64,000 nt of DNA from assembly GCF_002081715.1 (NCBI RefSeq), contig NZ_MUKP01000014.1:1-64000 (forward strand), given 5' to 3'. The notes beneath the pieces are model-generated. The model saw only the letters and a list, made by a program, of their open reading frames with translations, was not told where the DNA came from and did no database searches. The position numbers and the translations under genes are program-made. Shown here piece after piece: positions 32,998 to 41,098 of the stretch; the stretch's first letter is position 1; each line of letters begins with the position of its first letter. This DNA is from Nocardia donostiensis (GTDB lineage Bacteria > Actinomycetota > Actinomycetes > Mycobacteriales > Mycobacteriaceae).

Positions 32998-34629
32998 ATG
33001 ACATCCTTTAAGCTCACCCGGGTGAGCGACCACCACCATCACCACAACCATTCGGGCCCGATAGCGATCGGGGCCACCGCGGCCCGGGTTGTCGTCGGAC
33101 TACTCGCCGTGATCGGCGTGGTCGTTGTTATCGCCACCATCGTGTTGTGGCCGAGCCGCCAGAGCGTCGATATTCCGCTGCCGATGCAGAACGCCGACGG
33201 CAGCGCGGTGGTCACCGAGGCAGGCACCGTCTTCCGGCAGGACGTCGGGCCGTGCGGCAGCCCCGATAGCGGCAAGGTGTTCCGCGGCGACCCCGCACCC
33301 CCCGCCAGCAACGTCTACACCTGCCAGCGCAGCCTGATCGCGATCGAATCCGGACCGCACAAGGGCAACAACACCCTGTTCGAAATCGCGCCCGGCCCAG
33401 GGCAACCCAGTCTGGCCGCCGGTGACGAGCTCCGGATCGTCCGGCAGACCGCACCCGACGGCACCCCGATGTACACGTTCGACGATTACGCCCGTGGCCT
33501 GCCGCTGGCCTTGATCGCGGCGGTTTTCGTGATCGTGATCATCGTGGTGGCCCGCTGGCGCGGATTGCGGGCATTGCTCGGCCTCGGGTTCGCATTCGCG
33601 GTGTTGGTGATGTTCCTGCTGCCCGCGTTGCTCGACGGAAAACCGGCGATACCGGTCGCGCTGGTCGCCGGGTCGCTGATCCTGTATGCGGTGCTCTACC
33701 TTGCGCACGGGGTGAATCTGCGCACCAGTTCGGCGCTGCTCGGCACCTTGACGTCGATGCTGATCGCCGCAGTGCTGTCCTGGGCGGTGATCGAGATGAC
33801 GCGGTTGACCGGGTTGTCGGAGGAACAGAACACCAACGTCGCCACATATATCGAGAACGTCAGCATCACCGGTCTGCTGCTGGCCGGTTTCATTATCGGC
33901 TCACTCGGTGTGCTCAACGATGTCACCATCACTCAGGCTTCGGCTGCGTTCGAACTGGCCGCGCTCGACAAAGCGGCGACGCGGCGGGAGATCTTCGCGG
34001 CGGCGATGCGCGTCGGCCGCGACCATATCGCCAGTACCGTCTACACCCTGGTGCTCGCCTACGCCGGTGGCGCGCTGCCGCTGCTGCTGCTGTTCAGTGT
34101 GGCGGGCCGCTCGATCCGTGACGTTCTGGTCGGCGACGCTGTTGCCATCGAAATCGCCCGCTCCGCGGTCGGCGGTGTCTGCCTGGCCCTTTCGGTGCCG
34201 CTGACCACCGGTATCGCGGTGCTACTTGCCCGCCCCATTGGTTCCGGCCCGCAGGCTCCGGAGCGCCGGAAGCCCGCACGGCGTCATTCTGCCGAGGTTC
34301 GGCGGTCGCCGGGAGACCGGCGGACAGCCGGTGATCGTAACCGGAGGGCACCGGGCGATCGCCGAGCCGCTGATCGGCGCACCCCTGACCGGCGCGCAAC
34401 GGCTGACCGCCGCTCTGCCGCCGAGCAATCGAGCGCCACTCGTCAGCGTCCACCCGCTGACCGCCGTGTTCAGCAATCCGATGGCCGCCTTTCCCCGGAC
34501 CGGCCTCAGCCTGCCGCACGACCCGAGACCCCGCGTTACGGCCCGGCTCCACAACCCGGGAGCGTCCCACCGAATCCCGACCAGTTCGGCAGGCAACCCG
34601 GGCATTGGCCGCGTCACGGCCAGCCATAA
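32998..34629 (+). CDS. YibE/F family membrane protein
   Basis: 543 aa from ATG 32998 (GTG 32992 also possible; no clear SD). It starts with a short cytosolic segment with five consecutive His (DHHHHHNHSG), then TM1 (about residues 26-50), an extracytoplasmic domain of ~130 residues with two Cys, and about seven further membrane segments. The family signature region reads SLGVLNDVTITQASAAFELA. After residue ~415 comes a hydrophilic tail of DRR-type repeats (GDRRTAGDRN, ADRRTPDRRA) and prolines. YibE/F proteins are poorly understood putative transporters. The His run and basic tail are unusual. Confidence 0.85.
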   Translation: MTSFKLTRVSDHHHHHNHSGPIAIGATAARVVVGLLAVIGVVVVIATIVLWPSRQSVDIPLPMQNADGSAVVTEAGTVFRQDVGPCGSPDSGKVFRGDPAPPASNVYTCQRSLIAIESGPHKGNNTLFEIAPGPGQPSLAAGDELRIVRQTAPDGTPMYTFDDYARGLPLALIAAVFVIVIIVVARWRGLRALLGLGFAFAVLVMFLLPALLDGKPAIPVALVAGSLILYAVLYLAHGVNLRTSSALLGTLTSMLIAAVLSWAVIEMTRLTGLSEEQNTNVATYIENVSITGLLLAGFIIGSLGVLNDVTITQASAAFELAALDKAATRREIFAAAMRVGRDHIASTVYTLVLAYAGGALPLLLLFSVAGRSIRDVLVGDAVAIEIARSAVGGVCLALSVPLTTGIAVLLARPIGSGPQAPERRKPARRHSAEVRRSPGDRRTAGDRNRRAPGDRRAADRRTPDRRATADRRSAAEQSSATRQRPPADRRVQQSDGRLSPDRPQPAARPETPRYGPAPQPGSVPPNPDQFGRQPGHWPRHGQP

Positions 34630-34937
34630 CGTCTGGTCCTCTCCACGTCGGCCTCTGGCTGTCGTCCATATAGAGCTGGCCATGAGCGCCTGGTCCTCGC
34701 TCCGTAACGGCCAGGTGTTGGTCGGTTCGGGGTCGTACGCGTCCCGCTGGCTTCGTTTGTCTCGAATGTTGCCGTGTTTCTCGTGAAGCTGGGGTAGCTG
34801 CCCGGCGCATATCGCGGAACCAGCTGAACGCCACCTCGGCCTCGGCGCGGATCTTCGTTCGCTCAGCGCCGTTCCATGCGAGGCCAGCTCGCCGGGTAAC
34901 GGACGTGACGAACCGGGCCAGTGTGTCGACCAGGCGA
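34630..34937. other. Gap between convergent YibE/F and Hsp70-like genes
   Basis: I see no supported gene. On the minus strand one frame stays open across the gap (including the stretch KIRAEAEVAFSWFRDMRR near 34830), but it lacks a start codon and a ribosome site and runs into both neighbours, so it may be a gene remnant or chance. Confidence 0.3.
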
Positions 34938-36263
34938 TCAGGCGGGGGGCTGGGCCGGTGGCGGCGGGAAGGGGAACACGTCCGGCGGGATGGTGGGGAC
35001 CACGATCGGCGGAAGACCCGGCACTACGAAGGTGTTCGGGCCCTGCGTGGTGGTCGGCGCTTCGGTGGTCTGCCTGCGCGGGGGCGGCTCAGCGACCGAT
35101 TCGCTTTCCGGGGTGGTGCTGGGGATGCTCGCCAGCTGCTGTTCGCGGGTGGGGGTGGGCGATATGGTGGTTGGCACCGTGGTGGTGTAGTCGTCGCTGC
35201 CTTGCGAATCCTGTTCCAGCACTTGGGGTCCGTAGCCGAGGCCGAGACCGAGTGCGGCGAGCACGGCGAGCGCGCTGACGGTGAGGACCGCGCCGCTGAC
35301 CTCGCGGCGATCCTGGCGGCGGGCGTGTTCGGTGAGCCAGGCCGGTGACATCTGGTCGTTGTCGAAACCGGGGGGTAGGCCTGCCGGGGCCGGTGGGCGG
35401 GCCGGCTGCACCGGGCGGGCCAGGAGGGCCGCCCCGCGCGCCATCACCGTCTCGGGGCTGTCCGGGACGACCACCGGGATACCGAGCCGGTGCCGCAGCA
35501 CCTCTGCGACCAGCGGAATCCGGGATCCCCCTCCGATGGCGAGCACCGCCTGTGCCGGGCGCTCGGAGCGTGCGATCACCTCGCGGGTGATGCGGGCCGA
35601 CGATTCGATCGCCAGGTTGATCAGGGACTCGAAGTTTTCCTGCGCGAGCAGGACCAGACCGTGTTCGCTGGGCAGGGCGACCGCGGTATTCGTGGACAGT
35701 TGTTCTTTGGCGACGCGGCACAGGGTGTCCAGTTCGGCCAGTCCGGACGGGTCGTGCGGGTGGGCGATCCGCCCGGAGGCGATCTGCTGTTCCCGGATCA
35801 GCGAATCGATGTAGTCGCCGCTGATATCGCTGGTGCGTTCGGTGTGACGGAGTTGGCGGCTCGGCACGTCGACCAAGCTCACCGACAGTCCCGAGCTGCC
35901 GAGGTCGTACACCACCAGCGAGGCGACGCCCTGCAGTTCACCGGAGTTCTCGGCGTAGGCGAGCGCGGCGTCGATCTCCGGGACGAGCTGATAGTTGGTG
36001 ATCTGCTGGCGAGCCATGGCGGCACGCAGCGCGCTGGCATGCTGGTCGCCGCGGTAGGCGATGGCGGTGGCATTGATTCCGGGGGTGGCTTCCAGAGTGA
36101 CGCCGATCGTTTCGGCAGCCAGCTCGCCCGGCTGTTGGCCGGTAACGGGGATGGCTTGTAGCTCGAACGACTCGGCGGCGAGCTGACCGGACGGGTTACC
36201 GGAAAGCGGGCGCGCAAGGCGAATCGCGCCTGCCCCCACCGAAACTCCCAGAACCGAACTCAT
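34938..36263 (-). CDS. Membrane-anchored Hsp70/actin-like ATPase-domain protein
   Basis: 441 aa, ATG 36263. Residues 1-285 form a shortened Hsp70/actin-type domain. Phosphate loop 1 is degenerate (GVSVGAGAIRLA, no Asp); phosphate loop 2 is DLGSSG (120-125) and the adenosine motif is GGGSRIP (244-250). No substrate-binding domain follows. Instead there is a linker, one membrane helix (about 322-344), and a ~95-residue Thr/Pro-rich tail that should lie outside. This is a sensor- or scaffold-like layout rather than a chaperone. A protein of similar layout is encoded at 61494-62771. ATP hydrolysis is doubtful given loop 1. Confidence 0.8.
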   Translation of the reverse strand: MSSVLGVSVGAGAIRLARPLSGNPSGQLAAESFELQAIPVTGQQPGELAAETIGVTLEATPGINATAIAYRGDQHASALRAAMARQQITNYQLVPEIDAALAYAENSGELQGVASLVVYDLGSSGLSVSLVDVPSRQLRHTERTSDISGDYIDSLIREQQIASGRIAHPHDPSGLAELDTLCRVAKEQLSTNTAVALPSEHGLVLLAQENFESLINLAIESSARITREVIARSERPAQAVLAIGGGSRIPLVAEVLRHRLGIPVVVPDSPETVMARGAALLARPVQPARPPAPAGLPPGFDNDQMSPAWLTEHARRQDRREVSGAVLTVSALAVLAALGLGLGYGPQVLEQDSQGSDDYTTTVPTTISPTPTREQQLASIPSTTPESESVAEPPPRRQTTEAPTTTQGPNTFVVPGLPPIVVPTIPPDVFPFPPPPAQPPA

Positions 36264-36610
36264 CAGTTGCCCATCCCGTTTTCCACGTCACGAATGCGAG
36301 CCGCCCGGTGAACGGTGATGGCCCTCCCCCGAACGTACCGACCGCACCGACCCTACCGCCCGTCAGCATCGGTGGCCGAGGCAGGATCGTCGTGCTGCTG
36401 GCGGCCTGTTTCGTGGGTGAACTCTACGGTGTGCCGCGTCCGGCGTACACCCGCCCGGCGCCATGTCGAATGGCGCGATCGAGACAGTTGCGGCCGTCGG
36501 TGCTCGACCTGGTCCGCACGGCGGAGCTCAGGTCGTGTGGGCGCAGGGCAATGGATTCGGAGCGGCCCTGACCTGGGTTTGTGCCTGCGGGCGGGCAGTA
36601 GGATCGGGCG
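36264..36610. other. Divergent promoter region without genes
   Basis: Between the Hsp70-like start (leftward) and the YdcF start (rightward) no gene is supported. A TAGGAT -10 like hexamer at 36598-36603 lies just before the YdcF ATG, suggesting a very short leader. No strong repeat or hairpin was seen. Confidence 0.4.
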
Positions 36611-37147
36611 ATGCGTCGCCGGATCGGATGGACCGGGATCGGTCTCGTCATCGTTGTGGCGGCGGCGGTTGCCGCGTTGTGGCCGGTCTATGTCCGCCCG
36701 CGTATCGATGTTCCGGCGCCTGCCGATGCGATCCTGGTGCTGGGTGGTGCTCATGACGGCCGGGAACAGCTCGCGTTGCGGCTGGCGGCCGAGGGGTACG
36801 CGCCGCGGGTGCTGATTTCCAACCCGTATGAATACAGCGCCCTGATCAACCGGATCTGCCATGGCGGCTACAGCTTCGAGGTGGATTGTTTCGACCCGGC
36901 CCCGCGGACCACGCGCGGGGAGGGGGCCTATCTGGCGCAGCGGGCGCGGATGGAGGGCTGGCAGCGGGTGATCGTGGTGACGTTCACACCGCATATCTCG
37001 CGTGCACGGTATGTCATCGGCAAATGTTGGGACGGTGACTTGCTGTTCGCCGATCCGCGCCCGCGTTTGTCGGTGGCGCGCTGGGCCTACGACTACGTCT
37101 ACCAATCTGCGGGGTTTGTGAAGGCGATGTTCGAAGACTGCGAGTAG
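36611..37147 (+). CDS. YdcF family (DUF218) membrane-anchored protein
   Basis: 178 aa, ATG 36611. One N-terminal membrane helix (about residues 7-27) is followed by a DUF218 Rossmann-like domain: ADAILVLGGAHDGREQL, then TTRGEGAYLAQRARMEGW and VIVVTFTPHISRARYVI with the family's conserved His/Arg region. DUF218 proteins (SanA, ElyC, YdcF) are linked to envelope integrity and polysaccharide handling; biochemical activity is not firmly known. The domain should face outward. A small hairpin, GAAGGC/GCCTTC (37153-37168), follows the stop and may end the transcript. Confidence 0.85.
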   Translation: MRRRIGWTGIGLVIVVAAAVAALWPVYVRPRIDVPAPADAILVLGGAHDGREQLALRLAAEGYAPRVLISNPYEYSALINRICHGGYSFEVDCFDPAPRTTRGEGAYLAQRARMEGWQRVIVVTFTPHISRARYVIGKCWDGDLLFADPRPRLSVARWAYDYVYQSAGFVKAMFEDCE

Positions 37148-37178
37148 GGTGTGAAGGCACGCGCCTTCAGTTTGACTC

Positions 37179-37209
37179 AGTGAGAAGAAAGTGCTTACAT
37201 TTTCTCACT
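37179..37209 (+). promoter_or_regulatory. Inverted-repeat operator of the two-subunit acyl-CoA dehydrogenase operon
   Basis: AGTGAGAA (37179-37186) and TTCTCACT (37202-37209) are perfect 8-bp arms 15 bp apart, with weaker symmetry inside (AAAGTG/CATTTT). The site lies 53-83 bp before the start at 37262, where a TetR-type repressor of lipid catabolism would be expected to bind. No regulator gene is adjacent. Confidence 0.6.
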
Positions 37210-37261
37210 AATCGGCGGAGGCCGACCCCGGTGCGATGCCGCATAACCCTCGGGAGCGCGA

Positions 37262-38491
37262 ATGGATTACGACTGGTCGGAGGCCGATAAGGCCTTTCGA
37301 GATGAGGTGCGGGGGTTCCTCCGGGAGAAGCTGACACCGGAATTGCGGGCAGCGGGACGGTTGCAGACCAGCGTCTACTCCGACCACGAAGCCAGCATGC
37401 AATGGCAGCGGATCCTGCACGAGCGCGGCTGGGCGGCGCCGGGCTGGCCGATCGAGTACGGCGGCTGCGATTGGACACTGACCCAGCACTACATCTTCAA
37501 CCGGGAACTGTCGCTGGCCGGTGCGCCCGCGCTGTCACCGATGGGCATCCGGATGGTGGCCCCCGCGATCATCGCCTTCGGCACCCCCGAGCAGAAGGAC
37601 TTCTACCTGCCGCGCATCCTCACCGGCGAGGTGTTCTTCTGCCAGGGCTACTCCGAACCGGAAGCGGGCTCCGACCTGGCCGCGCTGACCATGGCCGCCG
37701 TCGACGACGGCGACGATCTCGTGTGCAGCGGCAGCAAGATCTGGACCACCCACGCCACCGAAGCCAACTGGATCTTCTGCCTGGTCCGCACTTCCCGCCA
37801 GAGCAAGAAACAGCAGGGCATCACCTTCCTGCTGATCGATATGCGCACCCCCGGCATCGACATCCGGCCGCTGGTGATGACCTCCGGCGAGCAGGTGCAA
37901 AACCAGGTGTTCTTCGACAATGTGCGGGTGCCGAAGACCAATGTGCTCGGCCGGATCGACGACGGCTGGACCGTCGCCAAATACCTGCTGGTACACGAGC
38001 GCGGTGGCGCGGCGGCCCCCGCCTTGCAGGCGATGGCGCAGCAGATCGGCGAAGCGGCGGCCGGTCAGCCGGGACCGGACGGCAACCCGCTGATCGAGGA
38101 TCCCGCTTTCGCCGCGAAACTCGCCGAGGCGCGGATTCGCACCGAAGTGCTGGAGGTCCTCGAAATCCGCACGCTATCGGTGATATCGCACGGACGCGAC
38201 GCCGCTCCCGCCTCGTCCATGTTGAAGATCCTGTCCACCGAACTCAGCCAGCAGCTCACCGAACTGGCGTTGACCGCTGCGGGACCGCGCGGGCGGGTCT
38301 ACCAGCCGCACGTCACCGCGCCCGGCGGTCCGATAGCCGAATACACGCCGCCCGCCGACGGCTACGGCAGCGGTGCGGACTGGCAAGCCGTCGCACCGCT
38401 GCGCTACTTCAACGACCGCGCAGGCTCGATCTACGCCGGTTCCAACGAGATTCAGCGAAACATCCTCGCCAAAGCAGCATTGGGGCTCTGA
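37262..38491 (+). CDS. Acyl-CoA dehydrogenase subunit, first of a pair
   Basis: 409 aa, ATG 37262 after GGGAG. ACAD fold: N-terminal helical domain with PGWPIEYGG, beta domain with CQGYSEPEAGSDLA and the FAD-contacting KIWTTHATEANW, C-terminal helices ending YAGSNEIQRNILAK. The Glu that acts as base in medium-chain enzymes (Y-E-G) is Ala here, so another residue or the partner must supply it. Immediately followed (TGA then ATG) by a second ACAD gene. The pair resembles pimeloyl-CoA dehydrogenase PimC/PimD and the mycobacterial alpha2-beta2 steroid-side-chain enzymes, where two dissimilar subunits form one enzyme. Confidence 0.9.
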   Translation: MDYDWSEADKAFRDEVRGFLREKLTPELRAAGRLQTSVYSDHEASMQWQRILHERGWAAPGWPIEYGGCDWTLTQHYIFNRELSLAGAPALSPMGIRMVAPAIIAFGTPEQKDFYLPRILTGEVFFCQGYSEPEAGSDLAALTMAAVDDGDDLVCSGSKIWTTHATEANWIFCLVRTSRQSKKQQGITFLLIDMRTPGIDIRPLVMTSGEQVQNQVFFDNVRVPKTNVLGRIDDGWTVAKYLLVHERGGAAAPALQAMAQQIGEAAAGQPGPDGNPLIEDPAFAAKLAEARIRTEVLEVLEIRTLSVISHGRDAAPASSMLKILSTELSQQLTELALTAAGPRGRVYQPHVTAPGGPIAEYTPPADGYGSGADWQAVAPLRYFNDRAGSIYAGSNEIQRNILAKAALGL

Positions 38492-39637
38492 ATGAACTTC
38501 ACCTTCACCGATGAACAGCAGATGCTGCGCGACGCGGTCGCAGGTTTTTTCGCCTCCCGGTATGGACTGGAAAACAGCCGCAGCGCCGTGAAAACCGGAG
38601 CGGGCTGGCAGCCGGAGATCTGGCGCGGTCTCGCCGAACTGGATGTGCTGGGTGCGACGCTGCCCGAACAGGTCGGCGGTATGGGCGGCGGCCCTGTCGA
38701 GAGCATGATCCTCGCCGAGGAGATCGGCCGCGCGCTGGTTGTCGAACCGTATGTGGACACTGTCGTGATCGGCGGCGGGCTGCTGCGGCGCTCAGGAGGG
38801 GAGAGCGCCGAGGAACTGCTGCGCACCATCGTCACCGGGGACGCCCGTATCGCGTTCGCTGCGCTGGAACCCACCTCCGGCGAGACCCGCCACGACGTGT
38901 CGGTCACCGCCCGCCGCGACGGCGACGACTGGGTGCTCGACGGTACGAAGATCGTAGTCACCAGCGCACCACTGGCCACCCACTTGATCATCTCCGCCCG
39001 CACCTCCGGCGAACGACGCGCCAAAGATGGAATCTCGCTGTTCGTCACCGAATTCGACGCGTCCGCCCCGCCCGCAGGTGTCGAGGTGCACAGCTACCGC
39101 ACCATTGACGACCGCGTCGGCTCCGACCTCACCTTCACCGATTTCCGGCTGCCCGCCACCGCCCTGCTCGGAACCGAAGGCGACGCCTGGCCGGTGATCG
39201 AACCAACCATCGACGAGGCGATCGCCGCGATCGCTTCCGAGGCCGTAGGCCTGATGCGCAAGGTGCTCGGCGACACCGTCGAATACACCGGACAACGTCA
39301 GCAGTTCGGGGTTCCGATCAGCAGTTTCCAGGTGCTTCAGCACCGCATGGTCGATATGTACATCGAACTGGAACAAAGCATCGCCGCCGCCTACCTCGCC
39401 GCTTTCGCCCTGAACGCCGAACCCGCCGAACGCGCCCGCTCGGTATCAGCCGCCAAAGTCACCATCGCCCGCGCAGCCCGTTTCATCGGCCAAAACGCAG
39501 TACAACTGCACGGCGCGATGGGCATGACCGAAGAACTGGCCATCGGCCACTACTTCAAACGCCTCACCGCCATCGAACGCGAATTCGGTTCCGCCGATTT
39601 CCACCTAGCCCGGTATGCGGCGCTGACCAAGCCCTGA
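38492..39637 (+). CDS. Acyl-CoA dehydrogenase subunit, second of a pair
   Basis: 381 aa, ATG 38492 directly after the stop of the previous gene. A shorter, more diverged ACAD: MNFTFTDEQQMLRDAVAGFF at the start, an FAD/substrate region weaker than in its partner (LDGTKIVVTSAPLATHLI), and the end with the conserved HGAMGMTEELAIGHYFKRL. Such partners contribute only part of each active site in alpha2-beta2 ACADs. Together the two likely dehydrogenate a bulky or dicarboxylic acyl-CoA, with electrons going to ETF. The operon appears to be these two genes only. Confidence 0.9.
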   Translation: MNFTFTDEQQMLRDAVAGFFASRYGLENSRSAVKTGAGWQPEIWRGLAELDVLGATLPEQVGGMGGGPVESMILAEEIGRALVVEPYVDTVVIGGGLLRRSGGESAEELLRTIVTGDARIAFAALEPTSGETRHDVSVTARRDGDDWVLDGTKIVVTSAPLATHLIISARTSGERRAKDGISLFVTEFDASAPPAGVEVHSYRTIDDRVGSDLTFTDFRLPATALLGTEGDAWPVIEPTIDEAIAAIASEAVGLMRKVLGDTVEYTGQRQQFGVPISSFQVLQHRMVDMYIELEQSIAAAYLAAFALNAEPAERARSVSAAKVTIARAARFIGQNAVQLHGAMGMTEELAIGHYFKRLTAIEREFGSADFHLARYAALTKP

Positions 39638-39855
39638 TACGGGACCGCAGCGCTGGAGACGTCTCTTCGCATTCGCTTCTCTTGCGCTACGGCTCCTGCC
39701 GAGCATCCCGGCGACGCTCGGCAGGCACGCCTCCCAGCCCACGACGGTTGAGGTTGATTCCGCAGGTCACGGACAGGTCGGGTGCCAGCCCGCTAGGCGA
39801 TAATGCTGATGAACAGCGCCTCGAGTTCGGTGATCGGCAGGAAGGAGGGCCGGGC

Positions 39856-40194
39856 GTGACCAGGAAAGATGCGCGGCTCCAGCTGATGTTTGCTCGAGTG
39901 CTCGACAAGATCGAACGAGAACATTTGCGGCTGGACGGCCCGGCAGTGCGAGATAGGCTGCAGGTGATCCGGCGTGAGGTCACCGGGCCGAGCATGCACC
40001 GTGCCGTCAACCAGTGGGAGCAGTGGATCGCCACGGGTGACTTGACCGCGATTCGTCAACTCAGGGATTCGGACGGCGACACGGTTCTGCAACTGCGCAG
40101 CCTGTCGCCCTTGAATGTGTTGTTGTCCGAGCGGGAACGCATCGAAGTCCTTGATGAGCTTCATCAAAAGACGCATCAACTGATGAGCGCGTGA
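39856..40194 (+). CDS. Hypothetical 112-aa protein, partner of a nucleotidyltransferase-like gene
   Basis: GTG 39856 has an excellent GAAGGAGGG site six nt upstream. The product is small, charged and helical (MFARVLDKIEREHLRLDG, in part; LLSERERIEVLDELHQ). No known domain is recognised; the middle RLQVIRREVTGPSMHRAVNQW could be a helix-turn-helix-like segment, but this is a guess. The stop overlaps the GTG (40191) that begins the frame leading into the next gene, a 4-nt coupling typical of two-gene operons such as toxin-antitoxin modules. No other gene is near on this strand. Confidence 0.7.
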   Translation: MTRKDARLQLMFARVLDKIEREHLRLDGPAVRDRLQVIRREVTGPSMHRAVNQWEQWIATGDLTAIRQLRDSDGDTVLQLRSLSPLNVLLSERERIEVLDELHQKTHQLMSA

Positions 40195-40249
40195 ATCGCA
40201 GCCAGCTTCTCAAAGCGATTCGGGCTGCGCCCATCTACAGGAACCGTAC

Positions 40250-40789
40250 GTGGTGGTGTTCGGGTCGCAGTCAATTCTGGGCAGTTTTGACGAGACTGTG
40301 CTGCCGCCAGAGGCCTCGCGCTCTCTCGAGGTGGACATAGCTCCGTTCAGTGCCTTCCATGATGGCGTTGACCCCACAACCATTGCGGACAAGTTGTATG
40401 TCCTCGATGTGTGGCTGGGGGAAGGGTCCGCCTTCGAGGAACTGACCGGAACTTACGTCGAAGGCGTCGCCCGCAAAACCGTCGTGCTGCCGTACGGATG
40501 GGAAAACCGCCTGGTCAAATTCAGTGTCAGCGGAGGAGATAAAGAAGACTACGGCTGCGTGGGTTACTGCCTCGATCCGATCGACCTGTGTGTGGCGAAG
40601 TCTCTCGCAGGCAGAGAGAAGGACAAGGAGTTCGTGGGCGCGCTGGTAGCGGCAAAGATCGTGACCGCTACCGAAATCGTCGGACGGATCGATGCCGCAG
40701 GAATCGACTGGCCTGCGGGTTATATCGCGACTAGCGAGGAGGCCGAGGCGCGCGCACGAGCCTGGCTGAGCAGTATCAACGCAGGTTGA
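40250..40789 (+). CDS. DUF6036-like nucleotidyltransferase, 5' end frameshifted
   Basis: 179 aa if started at GTG 40250. It shows a minimal nucleotidyltransferase pattern: VVVFGSQSILG (Gly-Ser motif), then LEVDIAPF (acidic h-D-h), PYGWENRLVKF and CLDPIDLCVAKSLAGREKDKEF, typical of the DUF6036 group. These proteins normally begin about 20 residues earlier with an N-R-x-Q-L helix. That helix (NRSQLLKAIRAA) is present, but in another frame, starting at GTG 40191, which overlaps the upstream stop. The frames differ by one base near 40221-40232. So this is a frameshift mutation, a sequence error or programmed slippage. The internal GTG at 40250 has no good ribosome site. Confidence 0.7.
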   Translation: MVVFGSQSILGSFDETVLPPEASRSLEVDIAPFSAFHDGVDPTTIADKLYVLDVWLGEGSAFEELTGTYVEGVARKTVVLPYGWENRLVKFSVSGGDKEDYGCVGYCLDPIDLCVAKSLAGREKDKEFVGALVAAKIVTATEIVGRIDAAGIDWPAGYIATSEEAEARARAWLSSINAG

Positions 40790-40835
40790 AAGATGGTACC
40801 GCCGTCAGTGGTGGCGGAGCGTTTGCGCCTGCATG

Positions 40836-40905
40836 GACCGCTCGCGCCACCTCGAGTCCGAATTGCGCTGGTCGGGCTTCTACTTCGTCCCGCCGTACAC
40901 CGTGG
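40836..40905 (-). pseudogene. Remnant of an nnr-type gene (internal fragment)
   Basis: 70 bp with 64 identities to 42833-42902 inside the intact nnr gene, same orientation. Read leftward it encodes the equivalent of VRRDEVEARPAYFGLEVARA with a Tyr-to-Gln change; homology stops on both sides. It lies in the 309-bp gap before the glycosyltransferase, which otherwise has no gene. Either a decayed second nnr copy or a captured fragment. Confidence 0.7.
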
Positions 40906-41098
40906 AGAACGGTATCTCACTGAATTATGAAGGGCTGATCGTTCTGAGGAAAGAAAAATGAGAGCGCGAAAGAACACCGTTTCTTTTCTTGCCCCCTTCA
41001 ATTTATAGCGGACCGGGGGGCTTGCGGCAAGGCCCGGGTTGTACCTCAGAATTGTCGGCCGAAAGCCAAAAGCCGTAGGGAAACGGGAGATTCGCAAA

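Noticed and set aside
34094..34834. Leftward 246-codon open frame across the YibE/F 3' end
   Set aside because: No ribosome site and it overlaps the well-supported YibE/F tail; the part beyond 34630 could be a remnant but cannot be supported.
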